Positions 21,201 to 36,200 of a stretch of DNA of 64,000 nt are shown here, in pieces (position 1 is the stretch's first letter; each line of letters opens with the position of its first letter). The notes under the pieces are model-generated. The model had not been told where the DNA came from. It did no database searches and saw only the letters and a program-made list of their open reading frames with translations. The position numbers and the translations under genes are program-made. Source of the stretch: Rhizaria sp. SCN 62-66 (lineage: Eukaryota; Rhizaria, unplaced); assembly GCA_001724265.1 (NCBI GenBank), contig MEDY01000163.1, positions 29,627 through 93,626 on the forward strand, written 5' to 3'.

Positions 21201-24200
21201 TGTGCCAATGCTGCATTGCTCGGGAGCGACATGACTCGCGCTAGCGGCTTTACAGCAACAGCAAGTGCGGGATGCAAGGTCACACTGAAATTTGCCTCTC
21301 TACCAGAAAATGTCGAGCCCTACACCCCGCTTTTTCTGGTTGTCATTGACGCAAAGCCACTTGACACAATCAACAGTGATTTTGACTCAACTGCCGACTC
21401 CTTTTCTGTGCTCATTAGTAATACGCAACACCTCGTCCTTGCCCCCATTAGCGTTCGACCGCAGCTAAGTAAGTACCACGAGCTTACCGCGTCTGCGATT
21501 ACAATGACAATGTCTACGACGACGCGTGCCAACAAGATCTCGTTCACCCTCACCGGCAATGGTAAGCGCATTATTCCGATTGGCGGTCCTCCCATGACTC
21601 TTCGTGTGCGAATTAATCTTAAGAATGCAGGCGTGTCACTAATGACCGAGGGCGCCACGCTTACCGTGACTCCGAAAGGCACTATCGCCACCCTTGTAGT
21701 CAAATCAACGACGTTTACAGGAGAGCGGGTCGTGCCACACGGAGAGCTTGCGACTGGGATCCAGAGTGCGGTCGACCTATCTTTTGAGTATGTGTTAAAC
21801 ACAACAGGAACGCAGTACTTTTCAAGCGGGTCCTATGGCTTTGCTTTTACCATTGACAATGTGCATGTGAGGGGAGGACTGCTTGCTACAATGCCGACAT
21901 ATTTAGCGGTGTGGCTCTTAAACGATCTGGACCCTGTCTACAGCTATGTTCCAAGCATCGCCGTGTCATTTCCCGTATCTTTGAAAACAGGACGCTTTAC
22001 TTCTGGGCTTTATGCTTTGTCAAACGTACCAAGAACTTTGTTTCAGCGTCCGCACATGATGGGAGCGAGTGCCGAGAACTTCGCGACATATCAAACTGAC
22101 CACCTTGGCTCTGACGGCCCGGGACTTATGACATGGCGCGCACGGCTATACATGACGTCAAATCGTGCAGTTGTCATAGTTCTTCCACAGGAGATTACGG
22201 CTGCTGCGACGAGAAGCAGTTACATTGGCACTTTCTACACAGATGTATCATATACAGAGGCGATCGATATTCCCGAGTACGAATACGACGGGAAGACAAT
22301 CCCCGCTCAGACTATTTACGTCACGCGTACGGGCAGGACGTCACGACCTGCTTGCGTCGCGTGCACCGACGCTGTAAAGTCTCTTATCTGTGCGACCCCA
22401 AGCGAGTTGAATTTGCGCGGTGGAACTGCAAGCATATGCTTGCTGTCATTAAGTGAAGGTTGCATAACTTGCTCAGTCACTTCAAATTTGTTTCCGTCGA
22501 CTTATATGACTATTGAGATTGCTAATCTTACGCGCACCAAAACAATCACTAATAGCGCGCGCCGCTTCCCGTTTACAACAATCTTTGGTGCTAACAGTGC
22601 TATGACTACTCTCACATCACCATCCTACTTTTACTCCGCTGGGCTTAACCGCAATTGGGATTTTGGCACTGCGAGTCGGTTTATTAAATCAGCAAACTAT
22701 ACTCCGACTCCTGATGTGCTCAAGATTGACACTGCGAATACCACCAGCGGTGCTGTTTGCCGTACGATCGACATGATGACGAATACTATCTACGCAGTCT
22801 CCAATACTGGCCACTTGTCTGCAGTCTACATGCAAAACGTGGCGTCGTCTGCAGGGCTTGACAACAGTCCTATCGGAAGGTGGGTGCGCCAGGAGCAGTA
22901 CGCGTTCATGCTCCTACAAGACACATGTTCAGTGCGCCACTGTTGGATCACAGTTGCACCAGATGCACTTCACCTTGCTATTAACCTGAATAACGAAATT
23001 ATTCTGCTTGTTGAGCGCGCACAACGGTCATCGTTTACAGTTCTCAGTTCACTGGTGTTGCCATATAGCGAGCCTCCACTCGACGTGCTGTCAAATAAGC
23101 CTTTCACCGCAAGGCTTTACTTTGCAGGCTGGCAGAACACGTCTATTGCGTCTTTATATCTTGTAACGTTGAGTGGAAGCATACGCATGATTAGGGTTGA
23201 TGCGAACTATAATTGGCTTACTCTATCGGCCACTACAACCGTCTTTAACGATACACGCATGACATCCATTGCACACGATCCTGCGACGAATGTCATGGGT
23301 TTATGCGGATTATTGAAGACGGATCCGTTGGTTGTCAAGTGTAATATTATCCGCTTCACTGCATCTCAACTCACTCTCGTCAAAACAGTGCACATGGAAA
23401 CACCGTACTACCTGCTCCCAACTGCTGCAACGCTTTGCCCACAATCCAATATCAACACATTTAGTGCTTTAACAGATGAATGTATCATGGTTTCCGCAAG
23501 CCTGCTAGAGGCCACATCCGCGAGTCCGAATCCTCAGCTCCGTCAGTATTTACTTCGTTTTTCACTTGACACTGACACCAAGCCGCTCATTTCAGCGATC
23601 ATTAACACATATCCTGTTGTGGCGTTAGAGTTTACAGGATATCAATCACAAATCATTGTGCATCATGTTGGCATGGACCAGCGAGTCGTAATGCGGACAT
23701 TGACGCGAATGGACGGTCAAGGACGATTTGGATGGATGACTACCGACCGTATTGTCGTTGACATTGCGCGCGACCCAAGCAGCGCAAGCATCATGCTTGA
23801 CGGAAGTCGCTCTGTGATGTTCTATTTGTCGCCAGATTACCAGGTTACTACACTGTCGGCAGTGCCACGTGTTTACAGTGCGACACTACAATCCAACAAT
23901 GTGATATTGTTTTCCACCGACTGGATGATGACCGCAAACTCGACAGTTACTTTTGGCCCGTCTGCGTCCAGCCAAACAGCGATTGCGCACTTGACAAGTG
24001 GTGCAGTGACGACGCTTAGCAATGTTAGCTATGCGAGCAACGTCAACTATATTGACACGGTTCAGAATCCTCTCTCTATGCAGTATCAGTCACGCAACTT
24101 GATTGATTTTTCAATTAAAGTTACGTTCCTGTCCAGCGATAGCGGAACTTCCGCGACAACAAAGGTGATGCGTGGGACGCCTCCTGCAGTACCTGGTACT

Positions 24201-27200
24201 TCTTTATCTATTGAACGGTCAACGTTATTTTCCCCTGTTGCAGGCACTGAAACCTCTTGGGCACTGGCACTCCGTATTAGCCTTTCTCGTGCTGCAAACA
24301 ACTTTAGTGTTATATTGAACACGCCTGGCATTTTGTTTACCAGGGCGCTGACTGGGACTGGACACTGCACTAACAACGGCGCTCTCACAATCATATGCGA
24401 CACAAGTAAGACATGTTTATTTAAACCAAATTCCGGCGGCTCATTTGCTCTTTCGGACACGTACCGCTTTATCATTTCCGGTATCGCTCTCTTAAAGTAT
24501 TCCGACTATCTTCCTTCCGAGGACGTGCTCAAACTCACAATAACTGTCACCAATGGCAATTGTCCCACAACTTCTACCTGTATCGGTAAATATGTTGCAA
24601 CAATGCGTGACATGATGCCCGTGCTTCCTCCAGCCTTGCCGGTGCTCACGGGCCTGGTTCGCACACCGATTGTCACATCTGCCGTTGACCACACTATAGC
24701 GTGGGCACACGGCTACAAGTACTCGTGCATGGTTGCAAAAGAAATCGCACACTGCGTAGATCTGCAAAAGACAAGTGTTTGGAGCGGGAAAACACGTTTG
24801 CGGTACTTTGAGGCTGCCCCGCGTCCAACACAACCTCTGTGTCCGACATGCAGCCTCGGGTCGACAATCTCTGCCTTTGGCAGCAGTCCTCATGGCACGC
24901 TCGCCTTTTTTGGTCGAACAATGCCGTACTCTATCACCAGTGACCCTGGAATTGTTTCCGGCAGCATGATCACACCAGTAACTCCGTTTGTCTACAACAG
25001 CGATATCATCTCCCAACTTCAACCAGCGTCATACATTCATATGACGTCGTCTCGCCACGATGAGTACAACTTTGCGTTTGTTTTTAATCTTAAATGGGAC
25101 CTTATTTTTGTCCGGAGGTTTAGCCCTGGCAGCGCAGAGCCTAACTCCACACGCACTGTTACTGGTCTTGATTCGGTTACGTCGAGTTTAATGGCAACGT
25201 TTGCAGCGGCCGCCCCACACAGCGGTAACCGTTTTGTGAGGATTGCAACCGACGACACGGGGCTGCAGATTGTGCGTACTGTTGACATCACTGCCCACAC
25301 GTACAATTCTCTGTTTGACGCCACCGTTCAAGTGACCCTGATGTTTGTTTTTAAGACTGGCTACGTGCGCATGTGTCACGGGCCCGCACCTTCAGTCAAC
25401 GTCACAGATCCAGCTATTGCTGTTGACAATCTGCTCAGGTGCCTTGATCCAGTTCTCGTATCCACAGATGAGTTCGTAGACGCCGTTCTTGTTCCCGGAC
25501 CGAACACACTTATTATTGCAACTGCAACCGGCCGTTTTAAGCGAGTGCAGCCCAGCGTTGACGACCCCAACTCTTTTACAGTTACTGATTCGCCGCTTAC
25601 TACTGGCTGCGCGACACACGCTCTTGCACTTCATCCCTCTCACACGCAACTTTCGTTTATCTGCGCATCTGGCGCGCTTGCGTCACTCACAATCAACCCA
25701 AATAATGCCGAGTTGAGCGAGCTGCGGTTTGCAGACAGGGGCTACCGCACATGGCTCGATTTGAGAGCGTATCAACCGCAGTCGATCTCGTACTCTCACT
25801 TCGGCACACATTTGATGATCTATACCCTTGATAAGAGTAATATGGCAAGTGTCATTGCAGCACCAGTTCTTCCATTTGCTCAACTGTCCGCTCCCGTTAC
25901 ACTTAACGAGACAATTGCCGGCGTATTGACCACCTATACTTTTGCGCTCCACCTCCCGCCGTACAACTTTAGCAATGGCACATTTGCTGCTGTGGTATTT
26001 CCTGCTTCAACGCAATTGATGAGTCACAGAGTACTCACTAGCGGTGTTACCAACTGCACTCACAATGCTCTTGTTAATGGAAGCACTGTCATTTTCTACA
26101 CTGTTCCTGCGTGTATTGACTCACTCAGTCTAATTTCCATTGCTATTCCAAACGTGGTGTCAGGTGCTGAGACTATGATTGGCGAGACGACTTTGTACGC
26201 TGAGTTCCGCGTTCCCAGCGATGACTCAGATCACGCCACGTTACAGCTTGTCGACAAAGCACTTGAGAACTGGAATCTGGCTATGCCTGTGACCTACACT
26301 GACTCCATACCGCTGCCGCGTATGCCAATTGGACTTGATTTTGTGCAGTGCAGCAACCACAGCGCGGTGATTACCGGCGCGCTGAAGGCTCGAGTTGATC
26401 ATCAATACTGTTTGAAGGTCCACACCCAGTCAGTCCAGACTTTGTCGTTAGATATTAGTATTGGTCGCGTTAATCGAACCCTTGACGTGTTGGAGGATAT
26501 TGAGTCTGTAAAAACTGGACAACCGCCATCGTGCCAGTTCGTGCCTTCTCGATCGCGCTATCTCACGGCGATCAAGCTTGAGGCTGGTCATGCAGTGACA
26601 GAGCCGATCGTATTTCGCTGCACGAGCGCCACAACATCCACTGGCGCAGATATGCGTGTCCTCCGCATTTTCCTGCCCGAGATCAACACCGAGTGGCAGA
26701 GTGCCCCGTTTATGATTGCACCCACCATTGTGATTGCAACGCGCGTCGCACGAGGCGCTGATATTATTTCCGACCCACCTACACTTCCAGCAGGTGTTAA
26801 GTTTTTTATTCAAGGAGACTGGGACGTGCCGCCCGCTGAAACCATTATTCTCAAGCTTTCATCAATAGGCTCAGTATGTTCATATACCACCGGTATAACA
26901 TTCCTGGCCGATTGGATGGCGTTTACCCAGTACAGCTTGCAAAAAGAACTTCACACAGTGACTTGCTCAACACCAAGCACTAGTGGTGTTCAGTTTAGCT
27001 ATGCCGCTCTGCCTGCCTTAGTGTTTATTGAGATGAAGGTTGTGATGCGACCTATCCTTGGGTCTGTATTTTTACAACCACTGACTAACATCAACGAGCC
27101 TATGGTGTTTAACCATAATAGTATTTATAATATTTCTCTTGTTGCGACTCCTGTTCCAACAACGAATTTTCACGTTGAGTTAACATGGAGGAAATTTGGC

Positions 27201-30200
27201 CTTTCTCTGCCGGTGATGCCATGCGGGTTCTATCCCAATAATCCATCCACATTTGCAACCACACTAACAACGCCTGTTACGCTGAAGCTAAAGTGCTCCC
27301 GGCCTATTGCTAAGGAGGAGCTTGTCGAGCTCTTCATCAACGTTAATGCTAATGGTACACAACCGTACGAAGTGGTCAACAACAATATTGTGACTGCATA
27401 CGTTGAAGCGACGACGTCTACCTGGCCTGATGCCTCGAGATTTCCTGTGCTTACTGTGGGGAGTCTCACACTGACACCTGCACGCCCATTATCACACAAA
27501 ACCACGGTGCGCTACACAGTGGCTGACGACGATGCTCGCTGTGCTTTTTCATCTGTCAAACAGGATCTTGCGCCGTACACTTCATCACAAACTGCGTTTG
27601 ACTTGGCTGACTCCAATGCGCCCAATAGCAGCGACACAACAATGAACGACTATACGACATCCTTTTCAATTGGCTCAACGTCGATTAAGGTGAACGTGAT
27701 ATGTGATACGGGCGCTATGGGCCTTGATGCTCGTATCCGCTACACTATTCTCCACGGAACCCCGTTGCGAAATGAAATGATTAGCACAGGTTTCTTCACA
27801 CTTCACCTCACTGAACGCATGCAGTTCCGCTCGAATAAACTGCCTGACGACAACAAGATGATGGACGACGTCGCATTTGCCGACCAGCCCAACAGGGTAC
27901 AGTTAGAGTACGCTGTTTTCAAGCATACCAACAATCTCGATGTCATATTCTACTACAGCAGTATTCAAGAACATTCGGAGAAATGCACATTCACGTCGCT
28001 GGGCACGCCCATGACCATCTCCACGGACTCTCGACTCTATAACATCAGTATCTCTAACCTGACTACCAGTGGCGTTATCGAGCTGCTTTACAGCTGCACG
28101 CAACCTTTTGCCAACATCTCATTTGCGGTCGAAATACTCACCGGTGCTGGTCAGAAATATGAGACGAACCCTTTTAGTATCTTTGGGACGCTTAAGATGA
28201 GTATGTTTTCGTTAGAAGCTGGAGCTGTGCCGTTTATCATTGCTGGCCCTGACGCCCTTGCTGACGTTGTAGTTCCGCTGTCTATTGTTCACACGCTTAC
28301 AATAAGTTCAACGCCCCAAACGGGGAATATGACCCTCATTGCTGAGATTCCAATTCGTAGTGGACATTGCAGCTTTAAAAGCAATTTGAACACGTGTATT
28401 ACAGACGCTCTTGGCGCATGCAACCTTTTCCTCCGCTGCAATACGCCTGCGCAGACGCCGCCCTTTGTGACTGCACACTCCAGCGGCTTTTTTGCATTCA
28501 ATCAGCCTGTTTCGGCCCGTCTACGGATGAAGGGTAGCCTTGTTGTCCAGTATTTAAACGCGTCCGTCGACCCTCTGGCCCCCACGTTTCTTGCTGGCGA
28601 GTACTACGGCGTCCGTGTGCAGTTTGATCCCATCCCGGATGAGCCCATTGCTGTTGCCATTTCACAGCTTACATCGCTTTCTAGCTGCGTATTTTCGCTT
28701 AACGGCGATAGGACAAATATGCAGCGTTCGATTACTTGGACCCACACAATGTTGACAGATATGCTATATTTTGGCGTAATTTGTAAACGTCCCCACGTCG
28801 TCGGCTCCATTATCTCCGTCGAATCAACTGCTTATTCTTACAGCATCGGGCCGATCCCTAACTACGGCCGCATATCAATTGAGTATCGCATCCCGACAGA
28901 GATTGTCGGTTCTAACATGGATGTCACTGATCTTGACGCGCGCGCACAGTTTGCCGATACGCCAAGTGCATTGAACGCAACTTTGGCAACACCATACAAT
29001 CTGCGTGCACCGCTGACTAATTTGACAGTGTTTCGTCTTCGTTTGCGGCCTGCTGTAACTACACATACGACCATTTACCTCAGTATGAGCGATCCCGCAT
29101 CAGGCTGTCAGTTTTCTCTCCCTAACGAGAATGGAGATTTCAATCTTATGGGCTCTACCGCTCAGCTCGTCTTAGTCTTGGGCGAAGTCGATCGTGATAT
29201 TGCGGTTTCGTGCGAAATGCCGCGTCTGGAGGCTTTTAGCATTATTGGCAACGTTCCTCATGGGAACCCTTATGTCCCCCTTGTATCACTGCCAATGAAG
29301 CCACGCGGCAGCATCCGAATGACAACAAGTGGCGTATCTCGCGACCTTGCTTTCAATGGCGACATCTTTTCCTTCCGCCGCTGGGTGCTGCGCTTCGTCT
29401 TATCACCGCCACCCGCTGACACAGTACTTCTTATTTTTGCAGTTGTTGCTGGCGTAAACCGCAGTGTTGTTTCACACTGTACGTTTGAAGGTGAAAGCGA
29501 CATCGATGTCATGCCTACTAATTCCACTAACACATTCTTTTTCACCCCCAATACTGCACTTGTTGGTGTCGCATTATTCTGCCGCGACTCCATCCGAGAG
29601 GACGCATTCATTACAGCGCAAAACCATGCGGGGTTGTACGAGGACTTTTCTTCAGCACCATTTCGTATGCGCGGTGCGGCATGGATTGAAGATGCCGCCT
29701 TGCCCTTATATAGCCAGTTTCCGGGCACTGACTCCGTTCTTGTTGACGTGGCAGTAGCGGTTCCGCATCGGTTCCGTGTGCGCGTTGCACCCACTTTCAC
29801 TCTACCAACGCTGGTGATAGTTAGTGTCGCTGCAGCACACTGCAGTCTCGGCCTACTTCGCTATGACGCCTTTGATGTGCCAATGTACAATCCCACTGGT
29901 GCGAGTATCGAGGTAGAAATTGCTGCTCACAGCAACAGCACTGACGCTTTCATTATTTGCGACTCCGTCGCCCACAACATCGTAATCCGGCTTGCACCCA
30001 GTGAGACAACGCAGACATACGTCAGTGTTCACGAGACAGGTGGGTTTTCCGCTCGCAATCGTTTCAGCTTGAGTGAGCTACCGTCACAGCTGCACGCCCG
30101 CAACCCGTTGTTAATCAAGCTCACAGTGCTGCCTACCGGCGCGATTGCTGGTGCTGGGCAGTCAACCACAATTCAAGTCTCGACCAACTCGGTGTTCGCA

Positions 30201-33200
30201 AACTGCTCCGTCGCGCGGTACTCGGAAGCGTCTACAATCACGCCTGAAAGTGGCTTATGGACTCGGATTACTGACGTACTCTCAGCGCAGTTTGTAATAA
30301 GCTCTGGAGATGTACTGCCAATTTGGGTCCGCTGCTGGCAGTACACTGCGTACGGCAACGGTACCGTTGTGTCCGGTGCGACCAAGCCTTTTTTTATGTT
30401 TGACTATGTCTCTGGCGTTGCATTTATGCCTACTGTAAGTGACGCACTCAACATCATTTACTATGAGTGTGGTGAATTACCGAAGCTTCAGAGTCGCAAT
30501 GTTATCTACGAAGACAATGGCTTTGGTCATACCGCGTACCTTGCTCGCATGACAGCGTCATGTGATACCGGTTATGATCTTGTTGGCAATAACAACACAA
30601 TTCTTCCTTGCCCAACGCAGCCCTGCAGCTGGACCACAACTTGCACTCCATCAGGCTGGGGTGCCGAGGCGCCTCGTTGCATCGTCCGTAATTGCGGCGC
30701 GCCGCCTGTTTCTGGCAACCGCACAACACACAGCGCGGACTACACAACCGTTGGAATTGATGGCAATGCGACAACATTTGGTGCAGTCGTTAACTACGCA
30801 TGCCTGGTTGGATTTGAGCCGACAGCTACAGGCACGTCACTCAAGTGTACTGCAAACGGCTGGTCGCAGACTGCCGCACCTCAGTGTGTGGCAGTCACTT
30901 GCCCGTCACTGGTTAGCGGTACAAACACTATTGCCCCTATCTATGGCTCAACACCCAGTGGTGCGCGACGTTACAACTCTGTCGCAACGTATGAGTGTCT
31001 TCCAGGCTACATCATTTCTGCCGGCAACCTCACTGTAACTTGCCGTTCTGATCGCACGTGGAGTCCTGGCTCTCCAGTATGCCGCACAAACATGTGCCTG
31101 CAGCTTACGCCAGATTACCCTGCACAGAAGGCTATCATGTTCACTCGAGAGGCTAAGGTCGCGGGGCCAGACCCTGCGACGGGCTACTATCATGTTGATA
31201 CGCTAGCCACGTACCAGTGCGCTGATGGCTACGACTGGGTCTCTACCGATAGCAGTGACCGTGTGCGCCGCTGTGTATACAGCGAAGGGTGGGTTCCAGT
31301 GTCGCCACCCCGATGCGCACCAGTGCCGTGCCCGTCACTTCCATCATTTTTTTATGGATCACTGACACAGGAGCCTGAGGAACTATACAACCAGTTTGGC
31401 GTTACAGCGACGTACAGATGCGACTATGGCGCCAATATAACGCCAGCTGGTAACACGCTCACCTGTATGGCTAACGGTCAATGGTCCGGTATCCCGCGCA
31501 CTTGCCAGCCGTACCGATGCAGCACACCGGCCTCAATTGCGGACGGACAAGTGACTGAAATTCAGCAAGGTGTCCTTGGCAGTTATTACAACAACTCAGT
31601 TGTTGAGTATCGCTGTGATACGGGTTACAACTTACTGTATCCTGGGGTTGCCCTTAACTCGCCGTATTATTTTCAAACTACGATTAGTGCTGGTGTTGCC
31701 ATTGAAGTTGGTCGCCGTGAATGCACGCCTAATGGTTGGGTTCCAGATTTGACACCGGTGTGCAGGGTCAACGAATGCAGTCAACTCACCGCTTCAGCCA
31801 ATGTTACAAGCATTTTCTACACAAACGGGCTTGGCGCGCGGCCACAGTATCGCACCATCGCAACATACATATGTGCACCTGGCTACGAAGCCCGCGACGC
31901 GACAGACAACATCACGAACAATACGCGCATTTGCGGTTCCCGTGATCAGGGCTGGATTCCTCAGGAAGCCCCTCGCTGCGAGCCAATTGACTGTGGCCCT
32001 GTCAGCTCGTCAGCCATTTTGTATGGGAACGCACCAGAAAGCGTATGGGATGAGCTCACTGTTAAGAGCCCCACGCGGCTTGGCGCCACTGCTATGTACA
32101 CATGTCAAGACGGTTTTGTGTTCCCGAATGGTTCAAATCGATTCTATCGTACATGCGCCCCAACTGCAAACTGGTTTCCTTCTGAGCCCAAGTGCGTCGA
32201 TATTGACGAATGCGATTCAACATTATTTGGGGGCAAGTACTTTGTCAATTGCTCTGTGCTACACGGAATCAAATCACAGTGCATCAACCTCGTTGGCAGT
32301 TACATTTGTGTTCCGCTTATCACCACAACACCCTATGCACCATATTCAAAGAAAGCGGGCAATGTAACCTATTTGGCAGCAAGTAAAGAGCTTGTGCCTG
32401 GAAACACCGCTGGTGGACAACGCATTCATTTTACAGTCCGGTCTGGTGTGGGCCTTGTGACGCCATTTTTTAGCGCTGTGCGCTATTCGAACCCAGATAA
32501 GATGTTATATCAAGACCCAGAGCTATTGCTGTACGAATGCACTGAGGTTGAGGCTGTGCGTGCGACGAGTGTTGCAGAGGCCGCCGCAGGGTTTAGTTTT
32601 TACGACGTTTCCTGTGCACTATCAGCTGGTCAGGGTGCGAGCTTGTATCTTTCTGTGCAATACTGCGTTGCCGTATACGGCCAAGCCGAGCCAGACTGCA
32701 GCCGTTGGAACTCTAACTGGCAGGGCACACAGGCTCCGGATGACTTGCTGCACCGCGATGTCAACGAGGGCCTCCGGGTGACGTATCCCATGCCTGCGTT
32801 TGTGCGTGCCTCACTGTCCAGTATTACACCGAGTGGCTTGACGCAGCGCACAAGCGATTACGTCAGCCTGACCTCGCTTGGCGAAGATGTCATCATGAGT
32901 GTTGACAACTTTTATCTCAAACGCCCAAAGCTTATTGCAGTTAGCTACGGCGAGGGACGCGACGACTCGGACTTTACGTACGTCTGCGAGTTTAACCTCG
33001 GCATTGCTCTTCTGTACAGCGACACTGTGCTCGCATTGTCGTGCCGCACACAAGACGGTGTGAATCGGATTGATCTACGATTTAAGCTCTGTATTGCGGG
33101 TCGCTGCACGATCTCGACAGACCGTTACTCATATCCGCAAATTCCCGAGGTGACATCTGTTACTGGCTGCGCTGTCGACGATATTGTCAATGGTCGGACC

Positions 33201-36200
33201 AGTGAATGTCCGACGGATAGCGCTGGCGTAAGGCTGACTGTTACTGGTTCCGGCTTCTTAGAGCCACTCTCTGTCATCATCAGTGGCCGTCAGTGCTCGG
33301 CAATCGACCGTCACAATAACACGTATCTGACTTGCTTGCTTCCGAGCAGCGCTGGTGTAGGCTTGCCAATTACGATCAAAGCAGGCTCGCAGCGAGCTGA
33401 GTCTAGGAACCGCATTACATATACGGGCCCAACAATCACGAGTATTGAGGGCTGCGACTATGTATCGAATGCGGAGATCCGCGAGTGCCACCGCTTGGGT
33501 GGCAACACGATTGCGCTCAATGGTCGGAACTTTGGCGTCACAGCTTCAACTGTTATGGTTGGCGGACAGAACTGCCTTAATGTTACACACGACAAATTTC
33601 GGCCGCATGAGCGCATTACCTGCACTACTCCCCCAGGCTCTGCGACAGAACGCTCTGTCACTTTGCTCCAACGCTCAGGTCTGATGTCGATAGATAACAT
33701 ACTGCTTTCGTATGTCCAGTGCACGCCTGGCATGTATGGTCTTGATGTGTCTTGCTTACCTTGCAAGGTTGGGTATTTTAACGACATGTGGTCCCAGAAC
33801 TCTTGTCGCCAGTGCGAGCCAGGTCTTTACGCCAACAAGACTGGTTCCACAAGCTGCTCGATCTGCCCTGCAGGCTATTCCTCCGGTCTCGGTGCGCATA
33901 CCTGTCAGCCCTGCGCGCGAGGTACCTTCTCGGGCGAACGATCTGGCTCATGTCTTCAATGCCCACCGGGCACGTTTGCACAGCACGAAGGGTCGTCCGC
34001 CTGCGAGGCGTGCGCGCTCAATGCAGAGAGCAACGATGACTACACGTTCTGCCGCTGTTCTGTTGGCTCTTACTTGGAGACAAATGGGGAGTGTGTTGCG
34101 TGTATGCTTGGTGGTGATTGCAGGGTCCCAGGTACAACTGTGTTTAACGTCAAGTCACTCCCTGGTTACGCACCTGCAGTGATTCGATATGCACGCGACA
34201 GTGTCATCCGTATGTCTTTGTATTATCCCGCAAGTACAGCAACCGAGGAGGCACGTAAATATGCACGTGCAGCGGTTTCTAAGCTACTATATGATAACTC
34301 CGAGTTGCCGATGGAACGTATTGTTTTTGTGGATGTCATTTTTGAAACAGAGGGCACACTGCGCGCCGCGGCAAACGCTAGTGCGGCTGCAAGCTACAAC
34401 GTTTCATATCGAGATATGTACGCTGAGAGAATCCGTTACAAAATCAAGTCTAGCTTACACGACCCACGCGCCGATGATGAGCTAGTTGCAGTTGTTAAAG
34501 TCGATATTTACCCAGACCTACGAGGTGCGTATGCTGTCGCGAACTCAACCGAAGCTCTTTACACACGCATTTTAGATCAGCTTGTCTTTAACGCAATACT
34601 TTTCGGCAAAAGCTCTAATCAGACTGCTTCAACATTGACTTCAGATTGCGTTACTCGCGATGTGTCGTTCAATCATTTTGCCACACCCGAGTTTGAGCTA
34701 TGCATTAACAATGCCTGCAGTGGAAGCAATATCTGTCTGCGGGGACACACTGGAAATCTGTGCGCTGTTTGTGAGCCGGGCTACGGCAAGAGCTCATCAT
34801 ACGAATGCAAGCGCTGCAATGAACCCGCGCTCCGAACGTTTCTGCTTGTGCTTGCTGTGGTTGCCGCCATTGTTGTCTGCGGTGTGCTAGTGTGGAAGCA
34901 AATTATCGATGGAAAGCAATCCATGAATGAACTCCCTGCGCCTGCCGTACCAATGCTGCTAAAGATCACGACGTCCGGCCTTCAGGTGATGTCAATTGCC
35001 TCTCGTTACGAGCTTGCGTGGCCAGGGTTTCTTGCCGGCGTATTTAACGCTGCTGACACTGCCGGTGGGGTTGGCACTGCATTCTTGTCTCTTGATTGTT
35101 TCCTCTCGGACAGTCCCACAATCAGGCCCTTTTGGGTTACCACGATTTGTATTATGATCTTGCCTCTTGCGGGCGTCTTAGTACCAATGGGTGTGTTTGT
35201 ACCAATGTATTTCACCGCACGCAACCGCTACCGCGCCAATCTAATTGCAGAGGCCGTCGCAGAGCGCGCACTGGCAGCAGAGGCGTTGATTGAGCTTAGA
35301 TCATTAGAGAGGCAAGATCGTCAAGCCACTATGCAGCAGCGCCAGAAAAAGATGATTGTAGACAGTGGTCTTATATGGGAGCATATCATGGAGAGTGATG
35401 GAATTACGCCGGAAACTGACGCGCCAACAGCAATCACATCATTCCTGCCCTCTCCTGGAGTCACGCCCAAAGTACCCTCGCGTGTGCAAGGCAAGGGGCA
35501 TCGTACCACGAGGCGTAGGGTTGCGAAGTCGGCGATTACCGAGGTGAACTCAAGCAGCCCACTGCCTCCCCCTGTTTCACCCCCAGTTGGAGAGGACTCG
35601 ACACCAGTTCCGAGTGAGCTCGTTGATGATGTTTCTGATGAGATAACAATAGTGCAGTACGATGTTACGACACCGCTACCACTGATTGTGTCACAATCCA
35701 CTCCTGAGCCAAGCACGTTAACATCACCGCGTACTCCCGCAGGAGTTGCTCTTGGTGCAGTGCCAGTCACCGACTCAGCACACAGGTCTCCGCTCGCAGT
35801 GCGTACTGATCATATTGCACACCGGATCCTCGCTCCAGCCAGCCCAAGTTTACTGTACGGTTTTAAGCTTGATTCTGACCGTGCTTCTTTTTCTTCGCTC
35901 CCATCCTGCGCGTTCAATCCTGACACGCTCACACGATCATACTCAGCCAACAAGGTCGGCCTGGGCCAGCCAGTTCTTGAGACTCCCAGGCTGCCGCGTG
36001 CGAGCACTCTTGTCGTCCTTGGCGCCACGCCAGCGGCCGGACCGCAACTCTCGTTCAGTGGTTCGCCAATCGTTGGAAGCTTGAATGCAATGCTAAGTCA
36101 CTCTCAGTTGCCTCAGCGCCATCGCGCAAATTCACAGCAGCAACCTCGTTATGGGACCCAGCCTAAAGCGCGAGGGACTTCGATTCTTATTCCTGCTCAA

